The position numbers were made by a program, and so were the translations under genes. Shown piece by piece: positions 55,601 to 64,000 of a stretch of 64,000 nucleotides of DNA (position 1 is the stretch's first letter; the number at the start of each line of letters is the position of its first letter). The stretch spans positions 992,001 through 1,056,000 of the forward strand of contig NC_033559.1 in the NCBI RefSeq assembly GCF_001680005.1, written 5' to 3'. The notes under the pieces are model-generated. The model saw nothing but the letters and a program-made list of their open reading frames with translations. It searched no databases and was not told where the DNA came from. This stretch comes from Plasmodium coatneyi (Eukaryota > Apicomplexa > Aconoidasida > Haemosporida > Plasmodiidae).

Positions 55601-55950
55601 ATCACATTCGTTTCATTCATCATCGTCGAATGAGTACCTTCATCAGCCTCTTCACTTGTGAGATTTACTCTTAAATGAGGTGCTTCCTGACTCAATGCTG
55701 TTTCTTCGCCTGGGTTGTCTTTCCCATTTTCACCCATTAAGCACTTTTTCTGTCCCACTTTCATCCCCCTCGCAAACATGATGGGAACGTTATTCGTCAC
55801 CTCATTATGATCGACTTCATGTGCTTCCTTCCCTTCCCTTTTAATCTTTTTGTCTGTCTCTAATCGCTTAACCCCCCCATGAGTAGTAAATTTCTTACTC
55901 GTTTTCTTTTTTCCATACCCCAAGGTGTTTTCCGCTTCAACTGAGAACAT
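49675..55950 (-). CDS. Giant serine/threonine protein kinase with C-terminal catalytic domain, 2,091 aa
   Basis: Single exon, ATG at 55950. The first roughly 1,600 residues are Asn/Ser/Glu/Lys-rich low complexity without a domain I recognise. The kinase domain spans about residues 1612-1935. Its glycine loop KGAHGVVFSAW is followed by an acidic insert of about 70 residues, and then the catalytic lysine in VSLKIINL. Next come HPNIVKYHESFF, the catalytic loop VHRDIKPTNIVF, DFGSCEK (DFG), VGTLYYISPEI (APE as SPE) and SADIWSLGITIYE. All catalytic residues (K, E, HRD Asp, DFG Asp) are present, so activity is expected. The sequence leans toward STE/NEK-like kinases, but group membership is not certain. 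The tail after the domain is basic, then acidic. It should match PFB0150c of P. falciparum by gene order. It is the last core gene before the KIR island. Confidence 0.88.
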   Translation of the reverse strand: MFSVEAENTLGYGKKKTSKKFTTHGGVKRLETDKKIKREGKEAHEVDHNEVTNNVPIMFARGMKVGQKKCLMGENGKDNPGEETALSQEAPHLRVNLTSEEADEGTHSTMMNETNVISKITPVAEFLRSSSQEPAWGDNTLVRDKSTMRYSLPRRNISVDCENEGKTSLLVSPSNESNNPLTCYPKGYHRRGCCSHVPPQHFERHISKAVNLTKMKLEKCEGSNSESGEFTNGIFESVKGSMSKDSHLGNTLAKRNIMNWDNNDFALCGNSVVNLEGKLQDDENGVHENEERTKGGETDMSTVRSAESVDDAATHGGIQDRENHQMGNLNNGDAATFDVVKLGNSPIGSHHSDDNILEYKNEEKNWEHSKMEGEACNGINSGSAIRNPVSVEGKSESIGSDIASPEGAEMEGTEKKARTVNIHPIAQGDITHPEEREGKREQTHNALRSNGTERQTLFSADIGKKKMLHSLNEVEIKTDNCTYRCVHHINRAAKVYSNVSTVNFLKNNVIFLRKRRGNNACKKDGNRRSCSSSSRNVKKEGDGKCKDLPKEHGVVQHIRNTILLAPKGTSIFVEKGETNGKFPSRGRKGNSSSDREKGDMVRGDEKEPTSPHLEGTSNRETSPNRLRNESRLMMKQGGERPFVVNGYICDFNEGQSSSHEKVLSSGYSRRMDTMEDQSSPLNWKFNVTDELKGGSSPYSIQNIDVKRKPCVAGQVGLKTDKTPLEKEKNCDNVWNGKKEKRLHFSSVKFGRGGRHSNLATGKTIQYKLFHVHDMFSNTHLGEPKGEEEANMKDRRTNHPFSSVHHRVVTAHDKLTTGVDVTQKVGEEHSPVSRSNHSDHIMNIMSGSKNQRQNDSMRSGHVRNSKNEFCMNGTNYGIISIPNWASRQNIQVSTPSQMNFTRCGGQDVTNKPFCGDQAGSEEKVGQGGNYPPMKETLLDRINKSIFSTNRKNEMDHSCMQLELENIKIKEEDHRRRVKNQNVKDVFPLKSGRTIFPLFTPIRRSDKTKNKKVFHIRNRNGYVVQDSPEMSPTVATNRSNDVHVNEFVKNKLLAKGGGECNFPPNCTTHMREESNVGSSNGFYYDRIEGSNNPYVNNCKRNEDKWRHPLDSLLKNCYKERRNNTTGEKYTNRNFIINRSRNNLKNEYKAFGISEEGTSSAPLANCEGNYTQEHSRGDVLKRSDVDKSCVSGRADQLNKISGSEIDVKDGEMGRTYLDRAQSEYHRTMCEDRENVKELNKQKTETNLCGKNNNPIPEQTERFNFFHSEHDLFNGEKLRLYFSKGKNALHNGIFKIRSEVGIFSIFKNFPFFEEGAKMSDAGGTNQESISYECRYNAELVCRPGGREVRDVAKVSAGAVDGGCTGEEDKNDETGTTAVNSQNGTREVHKIICGTSEVEELVCAGSDDGATGASGQIGSSPRSCSNGSKGRHSWNEFAGGKTSPGEGSQMSALSNQNDEVKDAKGGTLTEEDKCVLRRGDEEGSEISANIVRDDITNAVCETSQVEEKKCALFGKEQSDAFFCPKDGELRTADRANLGCSENLDLKRQKSDPTGSSNEMINNFEKIAERINFILDDTVEFFKKNLYVHNGYGSVKVYKEDTGWLGENTVGKWSRVYKINKVVCKGAHGVVFSAWRGEEGDDTGKQLEEKAEKDAGLEKENEVGEGTKEVEGTAGDSIDKRNDECIDEGNDKDSGQSSDQSSYDEENLVSLKIINLRYLSKENSLKRIMKEVHFLQICNHPNIVKYHESFFWPPCYLVIVCEFLSGGTLFDLYKKCGRITEDVLVHILDDVLKALNYLHNECPLCLVHRDIKPTNIVFSKSGVAKIVDFGSCEKVEDLKLREVVGTLYYISPEILKREKYNCSADIWSLGITIYESVMCALPWKGKKDIEESIKQIVDSSPKINLCSGFSKQFCFFVESCLQNNPEKRAKVAHLLGHKFLTKKRLLRRKPSSIFEIRDILKVNNGKRKNNIFRNFFKNIFFFNDKNKRRRNKALGSKSCEPEMFYQQLKRENFDFFEIKLRDENSRSLDHLHVGETKLGESENEEGGKEGGENGKAEPNVHDDGDAECAEVDVQRMNNLSSNYLDSKEDITKQADAA

Positions 55951-56378
55951 ATTTTACTTATGTTGTTTGAGTCATTACCCAAACCTCGCATGACCAGTAG
56001 GAAGAGCGTCTTCTGAGCTAATTACACGTTAACAAAATGGAAAATCTGCGTTGTACGTACAAAACTGCCAACACATAGTGCGCTCCATACGTACGTATAT
56101 AAGTTCACGGTTGTTCCGCTGCGTTATGTTACCCCCCCGCACAGCCACATTTTGGAAAGGAACATTTTGAAATGTGTCCCAATATTTCGTCTACTAATCA
56201 CCAATACAACTGTGGAAAAAAAAAAAAAAAATATGCTCATGTGCGTTTGCCGCATGAATAATCCTACCAACGTTATTTTCCTAGACGCGCATATTTTCCC
56301 TGCAGTGTATACCTTCTCAACAGCTCATAAGATTCTTTACGGAAAGGTTTCCTTCTAGCCTGCTCGCGCACAACATGG

Positions 56379-56411
<33 letters not shown>

Positions 56412-57260
56412 AATAATGCCTTGCCGATCAGGTAAAAAGTAACACCTCCTGTTATTCCCCTTTTTTTGGGAAAAACAAAAATTGAGCATCATTCCTGTGA
56501 CTGTCAACATGATCAATGGGAGTTTTTTTTTTTTTTTTTTTTCCCACTAGAATTTTTCCTTCTTAAAAAGTGTAAACCATTTGTGGAAGTTACATTCGTG
56601 TGTAAAAAAGTACCACGCAATGGGCTTGTCACAAAAAATAAAATAGAATAAACACACCCCAGCGCAAAAGAACCTATGGTACAGCAGGACGTGATCATAT
56701 GTGTACACATGCGATCGCTGCACGGCAACACAACTGCAGATGGAACCATCACATACAAGCGCAAATACCATTTGAATGGAAATTATAGTAAAAGCAAAAG
56801 GGTGTTTACCCCTCGGGTGTCTAACAAACGTACATATGCACGGATCAACCCCCCTTCAGTTGCCAAAATAATTTCGTTTGGATTAGCCGCTCTGTAGATG
56901 TTGTCTTAACTGTATGTGTCTTTTATTTTAGAAAAAAGAGGAGTGAAATAATTCTGCTTCCACGAAAGGCATCCTCCGCGTAGTTATATGTTCCTTTCCA
57001 CTGTACTAGCAATGATGTGGTAAGTCAATGCAAAGGTATACTGAGAAAAAAATAAAAAAAGACAAGTTCGTAATCCCCAAATAGGAAATTTATATAGATG
57101 AACCTCTTGGAGGCGTTATTTTCAATGTGCCAACTAATTTCATTTACAAAAAAAAAAAAGGAGGTAAACAAAAACATTCTTTATGACCAAAATTTCTGTT
57201 CCACATGAAGGGAAAAGAAAATGTTAGTGTTACGCACAAACGGGGGGTAACCATATTGAA
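55951..57260. other. Junction between core gene and KIR island, no gene recognised
   Basis: About 1.3 kb upstream of the kinase gene with poly-A/T tracts at 56218-56231, 56380-56406 and 56523-56542. Open frames at 56152, 56466, 56513 and 56676 carry no family signal. The switch from conserved core to antigen family falls here. Confidence 0.5.
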
Positions 57261-57269
57261 AGGAAAATT

Positions 57270-57890
57270 TTCAACCACATGAAAGAAGTGTATGAGTACT
57301 ATAAGGACTATTCAACCATACAGAATTTAATGCAGGAACGTAATGATATTTATTTACTGTGGAGCATGCAGCGACTATTGGGGGATGGCTGCTACAGCGT
57401 ACAGTGCTGTAGATAGAATTTGTAAGGGACCGAAGGATATTTTTTGTGCAGACTTTAGAGATAATTTCAATGATGGGAATATTCCGGAACCGGGAAATTT
57501 CAAGTACTCAGCAGCACCATAACAAGCAAAAGGGGAAAATAACGCAGAAGAGGGGACAACTGTGCAAATTCTGTCCAATTTGAAGATACAAGACCTGAAA
57601 CAGCTAGTACAGTTAAGTATGTTACAGAGTGAAAAACTACATCAAAAAGGGGGAACTACATCTTAAATAAAGTAACATTGACAAGTAGAAGGAGTAAAGA
57701 ATTCCCCTATAAGGGCAAGAATGAATGCATATATTCCTACTGGGGGGAACTCCCTCCTGGGAGAAACTTCCATTTAAACTCCCTAACCATGGTACATGGT
57801 ACACATGTACCATCACCCAGGATGGAAAGAACAAATAGCAGACCACAACAAAGACAACGAAGAACCAATATAGCTTATCATCCTAGATAA
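57270..57890 (+). pseudogene. KIR: KIR (pir-family) gene remnant with frameshifts and stops
   Basis: Three decayed pieces lie in KIR order. At about 57275-57355 a frame reads MKEVYEYYKDYSTIQNLM, a typical pir-domain segment. At about 57369-57522 it continues in another frame (ACSDYWGMAATAYSAV, then CADFRDNFNDGNIPEPGNF) and stops. At 57678-57890 a C-terminal exon ends in RTNIAYHPR and TAA, the KIR signature tail. A piece between 57535 and 57665 (SNLKIQDLKQLVQLSML) lies where the transmembrane exon is expected but is not hydrophobic. There is no intact start. A frameshift near 57355 and several stops make it non-coding as a whole. Confidence 0.75.
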
Positions 57891-58861
57891 AGAAGGTTAA
57901 CATTCCTTCGCCCTTCCCTTTTTTTTTTTGGATGTGCATGTGCGTATTGTGAACATACCAAATTATCTTACATAGAAATTATAGGCTCCTCTATATTTCG
58001 TACTTTACGCCTCATAAGAGCATACATTGCCCACTTAAACATACATCATTCATGAAAAAGGAACCATCATTCATGAAGAAGGAATCACCCCTTCTTTTGA
58101 GCATAATAAACTACGGAAATATCGTATATATAGAGAATAATTTATATTTTTACGTGTTAGGAAAAAAGAAGGAAGCAAGGAAGCTGTACCACCATATGAG
58201 GGAGAAAAGGATCACTATTATTATGGCAAAAGTGTATATAAACATTCATGAATATTTTCCCCTGTTCACACATATATATATAAATATAATTCCATGCACA
58301 GTTCCCCCCTTCCATTCCTTTGCTTCCTTAACAATAAAATATAAAATGAATGAAATACATAATAAAATTTTCTATTTAAAAAGAACTGTTCCTTTGTGTA
58401 TTTAATAACAGGAAAGCATATAAATATTAGTATAATGTTTTCAAGTAATCATGCGCACAGTACAATAATATAGCACATTGAATAAGGAATGTACATGGGG
58501 AATTGGAATTTCCCCCCCCTTCCTTTCTTCTGTTGTATGATTCTGTTCTTCGCTCCTTATATTTTCGCTTTATTTAAGTGTGTACGCGATGATTTAATAC
58601 ATATGCGTGCACTATTATTGTTTAAGGATCTCACATGTTTGCTTCGTACAAATAAGTGAACATCTTCAAACATAAATTCATTGTATACACAGGAGAATGT
58701 ATATGAACAGTGGCAACAATGACAGGAAAAATTTTGGGTGTCCGTTATTTTACTGAAAGTGCATCTGTAAATATTATTAGTATAATATTCTGTGTACCGT
58801 ACGAAAATGTAGAAATAAGAAATATATGGAAGTATATATATTTTTCCAACGCTACCTATAG
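57891..58861. other. KIR upstream region; first exon of the next KIR not found
   Basis: AT-rich sequence between the KIR remnant and the intact KIR body. An ATG frame at 58052-58405 has no family features. At about 58688-58720 a short frame (ENVYEQWQQ, then stop) may be another decayed pir scrap. KIR genes normally begin with a tiny first exon, which must lie here, but I cannot choose among the ATG/GT combinations. Confidence 0.4.
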
Positions 58862-60813
58862 AAGGATGATTTGAATCAATTACCCTCAAGAGGGAAGTAT
58901 AATACATTAGATACGGAAGCAGGGAAACCGGGAAGACGAGCACATCTCCCTAAGGTGAAGAGGGAACTGGGTATTCATGTTACTAATGGCAATGTCCAGG
59001 ATAAAATTATAAGTGTATTATATTATATAGGGGAAATCAAGAATGATGATAGTAGAAGGGGGGAGTTGTACAAATTCTTCTATTATTGGATGGGTGAATT
59101 GTTGTCCAAGGGTTCCGTGGATGCAGATTTTTTAAGAGTTATGGATGGATGCAGGAATGTACTTTTAACTGAATTGCCGGAATGTGGCATGCGCTTCCTG
59201 AAAACCTACGATAGTGTACAAAATTTTCAAACATGGAAAACAGTATTTGATTATAAGGAAGATCAGCAAGAAATAAAACAACAGTTAGCACGGGAAGGAG
59301 AGGGAGCAAAACAGTGCGATAACAATTATCACACATATCTACAACAAATAAAGGACGCCTATAGAACTGTACATGCAAAATGTACAGGGGGCGAAAGTAA
59401 AAAATGGAGTGAGTGGTGTGATGATTTTAAAATATGGTATCCAAAATATAAACAAGAGATAGAATTAAAGTTGCAATGTACCCCAACAGTGGCACAAGTG
59501 AAAAAAGCAACGAAGGTTTGTTCTTTTCTGTGTTCGAAATAGGAAATTGCGCATTATTCCTATAAAACTTTGCCCGTGATATAATAAATTTGGAAGGTAT
59601 AAGGCACATAGGAGTACATATATACTTTTTGCCGAACACATTTGTAGGAGTTAGATTTGAGTAAATTACCCTCAAAGAAAATATACAATGAATGGGGCTC
59701 GGACATGGACTACTGTCAGGAGCACGGTCACCATATTGGGGAAGTAGGAAACAAATTAAAAGCGTGTTCTGAAATTGCGGATAATGTTAAGGAAATTCAG
59801 AATATACTATGTTATATGTCCGGCATGAAGAAAAAGTATGTACCAGATGAGGGACAATGTCTCTTTCTATACTTTTGGTTGGGGAATATGTTATTTAGCA
59901 GGTTCCACAATGATACATCCTTCTCTGATGCTATAGGGAAAATGTACAAAGCGCTGGATGAATTCCATGTAAGGGACAACTGTACGATTGTGCACAATAA
60001 TACTACCAAAGACTTCTTCAATAGAAGAAAGGCAGTATATGATTTCATTGTTGATTATGGAGATATAGAAAAAAAATTGATGACGCCCGGGACTTATTGC
60101 GGTGGAGGATGTTATGAATACTTAAAGGGTATTTATGAAGCTTATAAATTCGTTCGTGATGATTGCATAGGGAAAAGTGATATATACTGTAGTACACTAA
60201 AAGAACAAATACAGAAGTGCAATCCTCTGAAACTACCAAATGTAACATGGAACTTGGAACATGAATTACAGTCTTCACGCAAATCTACTTTTACAGATGG
60301 AACAAGTCCATTATCTTCCAATAATATGACCTCTTTGAAAGGTGTCCTGGTTTTGCCCTATGCATTTGCCACATTAGGAGTAGGACTTGTTTCTTTCCTC
60401 CTATATAAGGTAAGCAGAATTATGGCACAAGTATGCATAGTACCATTAGTGGTAGTATTACTACTATATATATATATGCATATACATGTATATGTGCATA
60501 CTGACCCTCACTTTCTCCCTTCTTTTCTTTCCTTTTTTTCTTTCAGTACGGTCTCTTACCTCATTGGTTCCGCAAGCAATTTAGAGGAGGAAGAAGAGGA
60601 AACAGAAGTTTGATCAAACGTGAATTTGACGACGACACACTCACAGAAGACGACACCTCCACAACATTATACACTAGCGATGATTCTACCACAATATATG
60701 GAACAGAAGTTTCTACCCCGTATACCACTGCTCGGTCTAAAGTAGGAAAGAATAGTGGACCACAACAAAAGCAGTCAAGAAAAAGAACAAATATCAGTTA
60801 CCATCCTAAGTAA
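58862..60813 (+). CDS. KIR: KIR-type (pir superfamily) antigen with two pir modules, first exon unresolved
   Basis: KIR proteins are variant antigens of infected erythrocytes. Exons are 58862-59515, 59648-60409 and 60547-60813, with GT-AG introns all phase 0, giving about 561 aa plus an unseen tiny first exon. Exons 2 and 3 begin alike (KDDLNQLPSRGKYNTL and ELDLSKLPSKKIYNEW) and each carries a full cysteine-containing pir-like module, so this is a two-module KIR. The third listed exon boundary follows a transmembrane helix (VLPYAFATLGVGLVSFLLYK, about 60350-60409). The last exon begins YGLLPHWFRKQFRGG, continues with Asp/Thr-rich residues (DDDTLTEDDTSTTLY) and ends in RTNISYHPK with TAA. No signal peptide is expected in the family. 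It stands in the same orientation as the remnant at 57270 and convergent with the KIR at 63107. Confidence 0.88.
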
Positions 60814-60894
60814 AATATCGCCCCTTCTTCCTTTCAAACAACTATAAGTAACCATGCACTGTGTTCCTAAGTAGAAAGGTGGACTACTACACTA

Positions 60895-61215
60895 ACACTA
60901 CACTATTACTACACTACTACTACACTAACACTACACTACTACTACACTAACAAAAACACCACACTAACAGCACACTAATAATACACTAAAATAAAATAAT
61001 GCGCATGCACACTAAAATAAAATAATACCCCTAATTAACACCCCTAACACTACCTTCCTTCCACCAACCACCCCTAACAGAATCCTAACCTCTTACACCT
61101 AACAACCACCTAAACGCTAAAAAAAATTCTACCCCCTACACCCTAAACCCTGGAAAAAACCTTACACCCCTTTACACCCCCTCTTACACCTCCCACACCA
61201 CACACCTACACCTAA
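60895..61215. repeat. C-rich degenerate telomere-like tract downstream of the KIR
   Basis: A run of ACTACACTAACACTAC units (60895-60995) grades into acaccctaaaccctgg, cccctaacac, cacctaacaacc and ttacacccc motifs. These resemble degraded copies of the C-strand telomere repeat CCCTRAA (R = A or G). The plus strand here is C-rich, whereas the tract in the SICAvar intron is G-rich on the plus strand. No coding potential. Confidence 0.7.
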
Positions 61216-61870
61216 AAAAAAGAAATTCTATCGTTCTTATATATGCAAAGGCATAATTCATTTTTTCCTTTAAAATACTTTATATCCCCCATTAACTCGA
61301 AATTAAAATAATAAAAATTTTTTGATTATAAACATATTTAACTTTATTTTTTTTTTTAAAAGGCATAAAATATTTCTATTACACCGTTAAAACGAAGGAA
61401 GGGTACGATGTATTTGAAGGGGTGTGGGGGTGTAGGTGTTACATTTTTTTTTTTTTTTTTTTTAATTTCTCTCTCTTTTTAGAAAAAAAGAAGAATATGA
61501 ACCACCACTTTTAAGTTAACTTAATTTTTTTGAAACAACATATAATATAATTATGTGCAATTAAATGTAATTGTATTTCATTATTTCAAATTACCACATC
61601 CTTTTTCATTAATTATTATACCTTCCAATTAATTTTAAAATTTAAAAAATAAAAAAGTTACCTTCACACACTTAGAAAAAAAACAGTAGCTTATGTCCGA
61701 AAACAGCTTAAATTAAAACATTTTCCATATTAAACGGAGAAAAAAAAAAAAAGAAAGCAGGAAAAAAATACACACTTTTACTTAATAAACTCCTTTCCTT
61801 CATTTTTAAAAAAGGAAAAGAAACAAAAAAAAGAAAAAAATTAAAAAAAACGAAGAGCAAGAGCAAAAAA
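61216..61870. other. Upstream region of the 2TM exported-protein gene
   Basis: Very AT-rich with poly-T (61443-61463) and poly-A tracts, ending at the ATG at 61871. Nothing else is recognised. Confidence 0.5.
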
Positions 61871-62713
61871 ATGGCTCCTCTGACAAAATATTTAATACTC
61901 ACCTCTATTCTGTACTTCTGGCAATTTAACCACTATGTACGATCATAACAACTATTAAATTTGTTAAAATTTGTGACGCACGCATATATTATGATTAGGA
62001 ATTTTTTTTTATTTTGCTAGAGGGGGCGTTGGGGGAAGGGTGAAAACTTTCTTCCTTTATTATTAACAATTATGTATTGCATAAATTTCAAATAAAAAAT
62101 TTAACTTACCCCCTTTTTTTTTTAGGTGCGTGCTTTAAGCACATATGACACATCCGATTCAAGCAGTGAAGGATCATCAGTAGGAAGTGAATCTGTTGTT
62201 AGAACAACGTTGCAAAGTCCATTTCATCATAGAAGTTATAATAATGAAGACGACCCCCCCTTTAGAAACACTTCTGTTGGTTCAAATGGAACATCTAAAA
62301 AATCAAACTTAGGAACAAATTCATGTGATTTATCACATGGAAGGAAGAACCCAAATAAAAATACTAACACCTTGACAGACAAATGTCAAAGGTTGTATAA
62401 AAAATGTAAATATGGTAAATTTAAACATAGAACCCTACTACTACTTATATTGGGCATTTTAGTATGCTGCGTGCTAATTCTATATTATGTCAGCTCACTT
62501 ATACCAGCTTCTGATGATGAGCGTGGAAATCTTGTACCAACATTAAAAACATATTATACCAAGCTTGAGGAAATTACAAGTATTTGGGCGTGGGCACATG
62601 CTGTTTTTCCAATCATTGGATTTCTCATATTAGGTGCCCTACTTGGATTCTACTTCTGTAGAGCAAGAAAAAAATACATTCAGCGTTCCAAATATAAAAA
62701 GTACAAATTATAA
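61871..62713 (+). CDS. Two-transmembrane exported protein, two exons, 217 aa
   Basis: Exon 1 is 61871-61936 (MAPLTKYLILTSILYFWQFN, a recessed signal-anchor), and exon 2 is 62126-62713 (TAA), joined in phase 0. This two-exon layout with a hydrophobic first exon is typical of Plasmodium exported proteins. Just after the splice is YVRALSTYD. The RALST sits where RxLxE/Q/D export motifs lie, but ends in Thr. A Ser-rich spacer follows, then a first membrane helix (TLLLLILGILVCCVLILYYV). A short loop of about 40 residues precedes a second helix (AVFPIIGFLILGALLGFYFC) and a basic tail (KKYIQRSKYKKYKL). The 2TM shape recalls the Pf-MC-2TM/STEVOR style, but no sequence family can be named. Its place inside the KIR island supports an accessory role at the host-cell interface. 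Confidence 0.75.
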
Positions 62714-63106
62714 GTTATAAATACTAGTTCCAATACAAAATTAAGTACCAAGTCGAAGTTGTATGTTGTACATTGGAAGTGTTTAAGTTGTAAAATGTGG
62801 CACTTTTTTTTTTTTTTCCTTCTTTTAAAAAAAAAAAACTTATTTTCAATATGTTCTTTAATTAAAAAAAATACTCATTTTTAAATAATATATGTTATTT
62901 TAAAAATGAGCAAAAAAATAAAGCGGTTGCACAATGTATATAATGGAGCAATTTTTTCATTTTTTTTTTTTTTCCTTTAATATGTGGGAAGGAATACATT
63001 GCACATATACATTATTATTATTATAGTTCCTTTAAAAAAAAAAAAAGGAGAGACATTACATACACACACATACATACACTAATTATGAGGTGAGGTGATG
63101 AGCACT
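62714..63106. other. Intergenic between convergent exported-protein and KIR genes
   Basis: AT-rich with poly-T tracts (62805-62818, 62959-62973). Holds two 3' flanks. Nothing is recognised. Confidence 0.6.
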
Positions 63107-64000
63107 TTACCCAGGATGGTAACCTACATTTGTTCTTTTCCTATTATTTGCCCTTCCCCTTTGGCCAGATGGTGGTGGTCGTCGTCCTGGTGGATATGTT
63201 GGTGGTGGTCCACTATATATTGTTGAATCCTCTGCGGAATGTGGGGTATAATCTGTTGTCGAATATTCGGTGGAGTCACCTACTGTAGAAGTATCTTCCC
63301 CTAACGTGTGGTGTTGCTGCCGTCTTACGGATCTTTTATTTTTTTTCCTTTGTCTTGGTAAAATACCTATCATAGAAAATATTGAAGTATACTAATAAAA
63401 GGAAAAAAAAAAATGTGCCACATATATATAATATAGCTTATTTCATATTTCCCTTAAATGAAAATAAATGTAGTATAAATAATATTAATTTTAGTTATGT
63501 ACTTACTCTATATAAAAAAAAAGTGAACAATGGTATTCCCAATACTGAAAGTACAGATGGTAAAATAGTGTTAACTCCAAGGGACGCTTCATTGTAGGCT
63601 ACTTCTGGATCTGTCTTAGAGGCATAAGCGCCTGGTGCTGTGTGCTTCTGTGAAGATATTAACTTTCTTTCCAACTCTAAGACCTCAGTATGTTTACCCT
63701 GATATAAATCCTTTTCGAACTGTGTGCAACATGCATCCTGATCACCTATACAACGCGCACGCACTGTCTTATAAGTTGAAATGAGGCCTCTCAGTTGTTT
63801 ATAATATTCTTGAGTATAAGAATAATTATGGGTCACTAACTGACTGCGTATAGTCTCAAAAGAATGGAGGAAATTATATACTCCATTTCTTTGATCAAAA
63901 AGGTTCTTGTCAATATCACAGCACACATTGCCTGGGCTATTCCCAGAAGTGAGTGGTATCAGTATAGTGTAAATCTTCTTCATAATATCCGAGAAAGCTG
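63107..64000 (-). CDS. KIR: KIR-type antigen, 3' part only, cut by window edge
   Basis: Minus strand. The exon entering from the edge runs 64000 to 63507. It contains the second half of a pir module (FSDIMKKIYTILIPL, VCCDIDKNLFDQRNGVYNFL, TVRARCIGDQDACCTQF) and ends in a transmembrane helix (ILPSVLSVLGIPLFTFFLYR). Then there is a GT-AG intron in phase 0. The last exon, 63391-63107, starts YTSIFSMIGILPRQRK, carries Ser/Thr/Asp-rich and Pro-rich residues and ends RTNVGYHPG with a stop. The acceptor at 63392 (ttattag) is preferred to one at 63367 because only it keeps the frame. The first half lies outside the window. The cytoplasmic tail differs from the neighbouring KIR by a proline/glycine/arginine-rich insert (PPPTYPPGRRPPPSGQRG). 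Confidence 0.85.

Noticed and set aside
58557..58943. 128-codon minus-strand frame upstream of the KIR
   Set aside because: It overlaps the KIR exon on the opposite strand, starts with a non-ATG codon and shows no family feature.

Overview
The window is nuclear DNA of a primate malaria parasite of the Plasmodium knowlesi / P. coatneyi lineage. The evidence is direct. There is one multi-exon SICAvar antigen gene (5079-10986) with its cysteine-rich modules, transmembrane exon and conserved cytoplasmic exon. There are several KIR (pir-family) genes whose last exons end in the typical R-T-N-x-x-Y-H-P signature (57270-57890, 58862-60813, 63107-64000). Genes are intron-rich with GT-AG introns and short exons. 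Homopolymer A/T tracts are everywhere, and GC is moderate for the genus. I cannot separate P. knowlesi from P. coatneyi by eye.

Layout. 1-2950: end of a seven-exon leucine-rich-repeat gene (+). 3180-5070: purine/pyrimidine-skewed degenerate repeat upstream of the SICAvar. 5079-11521: SICAvar, with a telomere-like 25-bp repeat in its last intron and an eroded repeat tail beyond its stop. 12499-17480: large importin-beta-superfamily gene (+). 17875-19868: divergent kinesin-like gene (-). 20106-20760: unresolved segment open on both strands. 22063-23145: secreted helical protein. 26873-27208: ETRAMP. 30477-34263: acidic protein with a C-terminal OB fold (-). 35250-36818: polyprenyl synthase (+). 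37540-38454: small RRM-like protein (-). 38974-41055: ten-exon DHHC palmitoyltransferase (+). 41383-46830: repetitive organellar protein-like coiled coil (-). 49675-55950: giant protein kinase (-). 57270-64000: KIR island with one 2TM exported-protein gene and a degenerate telomere-like tract.

From memory, the order ETRAMP, conserved gene, polyprenyl synthase, small conserved gene, DHHC protein, ROPE, protein kinase matches the left side of P. falciparum chromosome 2 (PFB0120w to PFB0150c). If so, 26.9-56 kb is a conserved core block and the KIR island abuts it immediately beyond the kinase. The SICAvar sits between two other single-copy core genes. Both antigen loci carry degraded telomere-like repeats, consistent with the dispersed, chromosome-internal antigen genes known for this lineage.

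The genes do not form one pathway. Core functions are nuclear transport (importin), isoprenoid chain synthesis, S-acylation, coiled-coil organellar structure and signalling. Accessory functions are red-cell surface antigens, parasitophorous-vacuole membrane and export. Exon boundaries were inferred by hand from GT-AG sites, reading frame and phase; each multi-exon entry lists them. No tRNA, rRNA, CRISPR or transposon was recognised.
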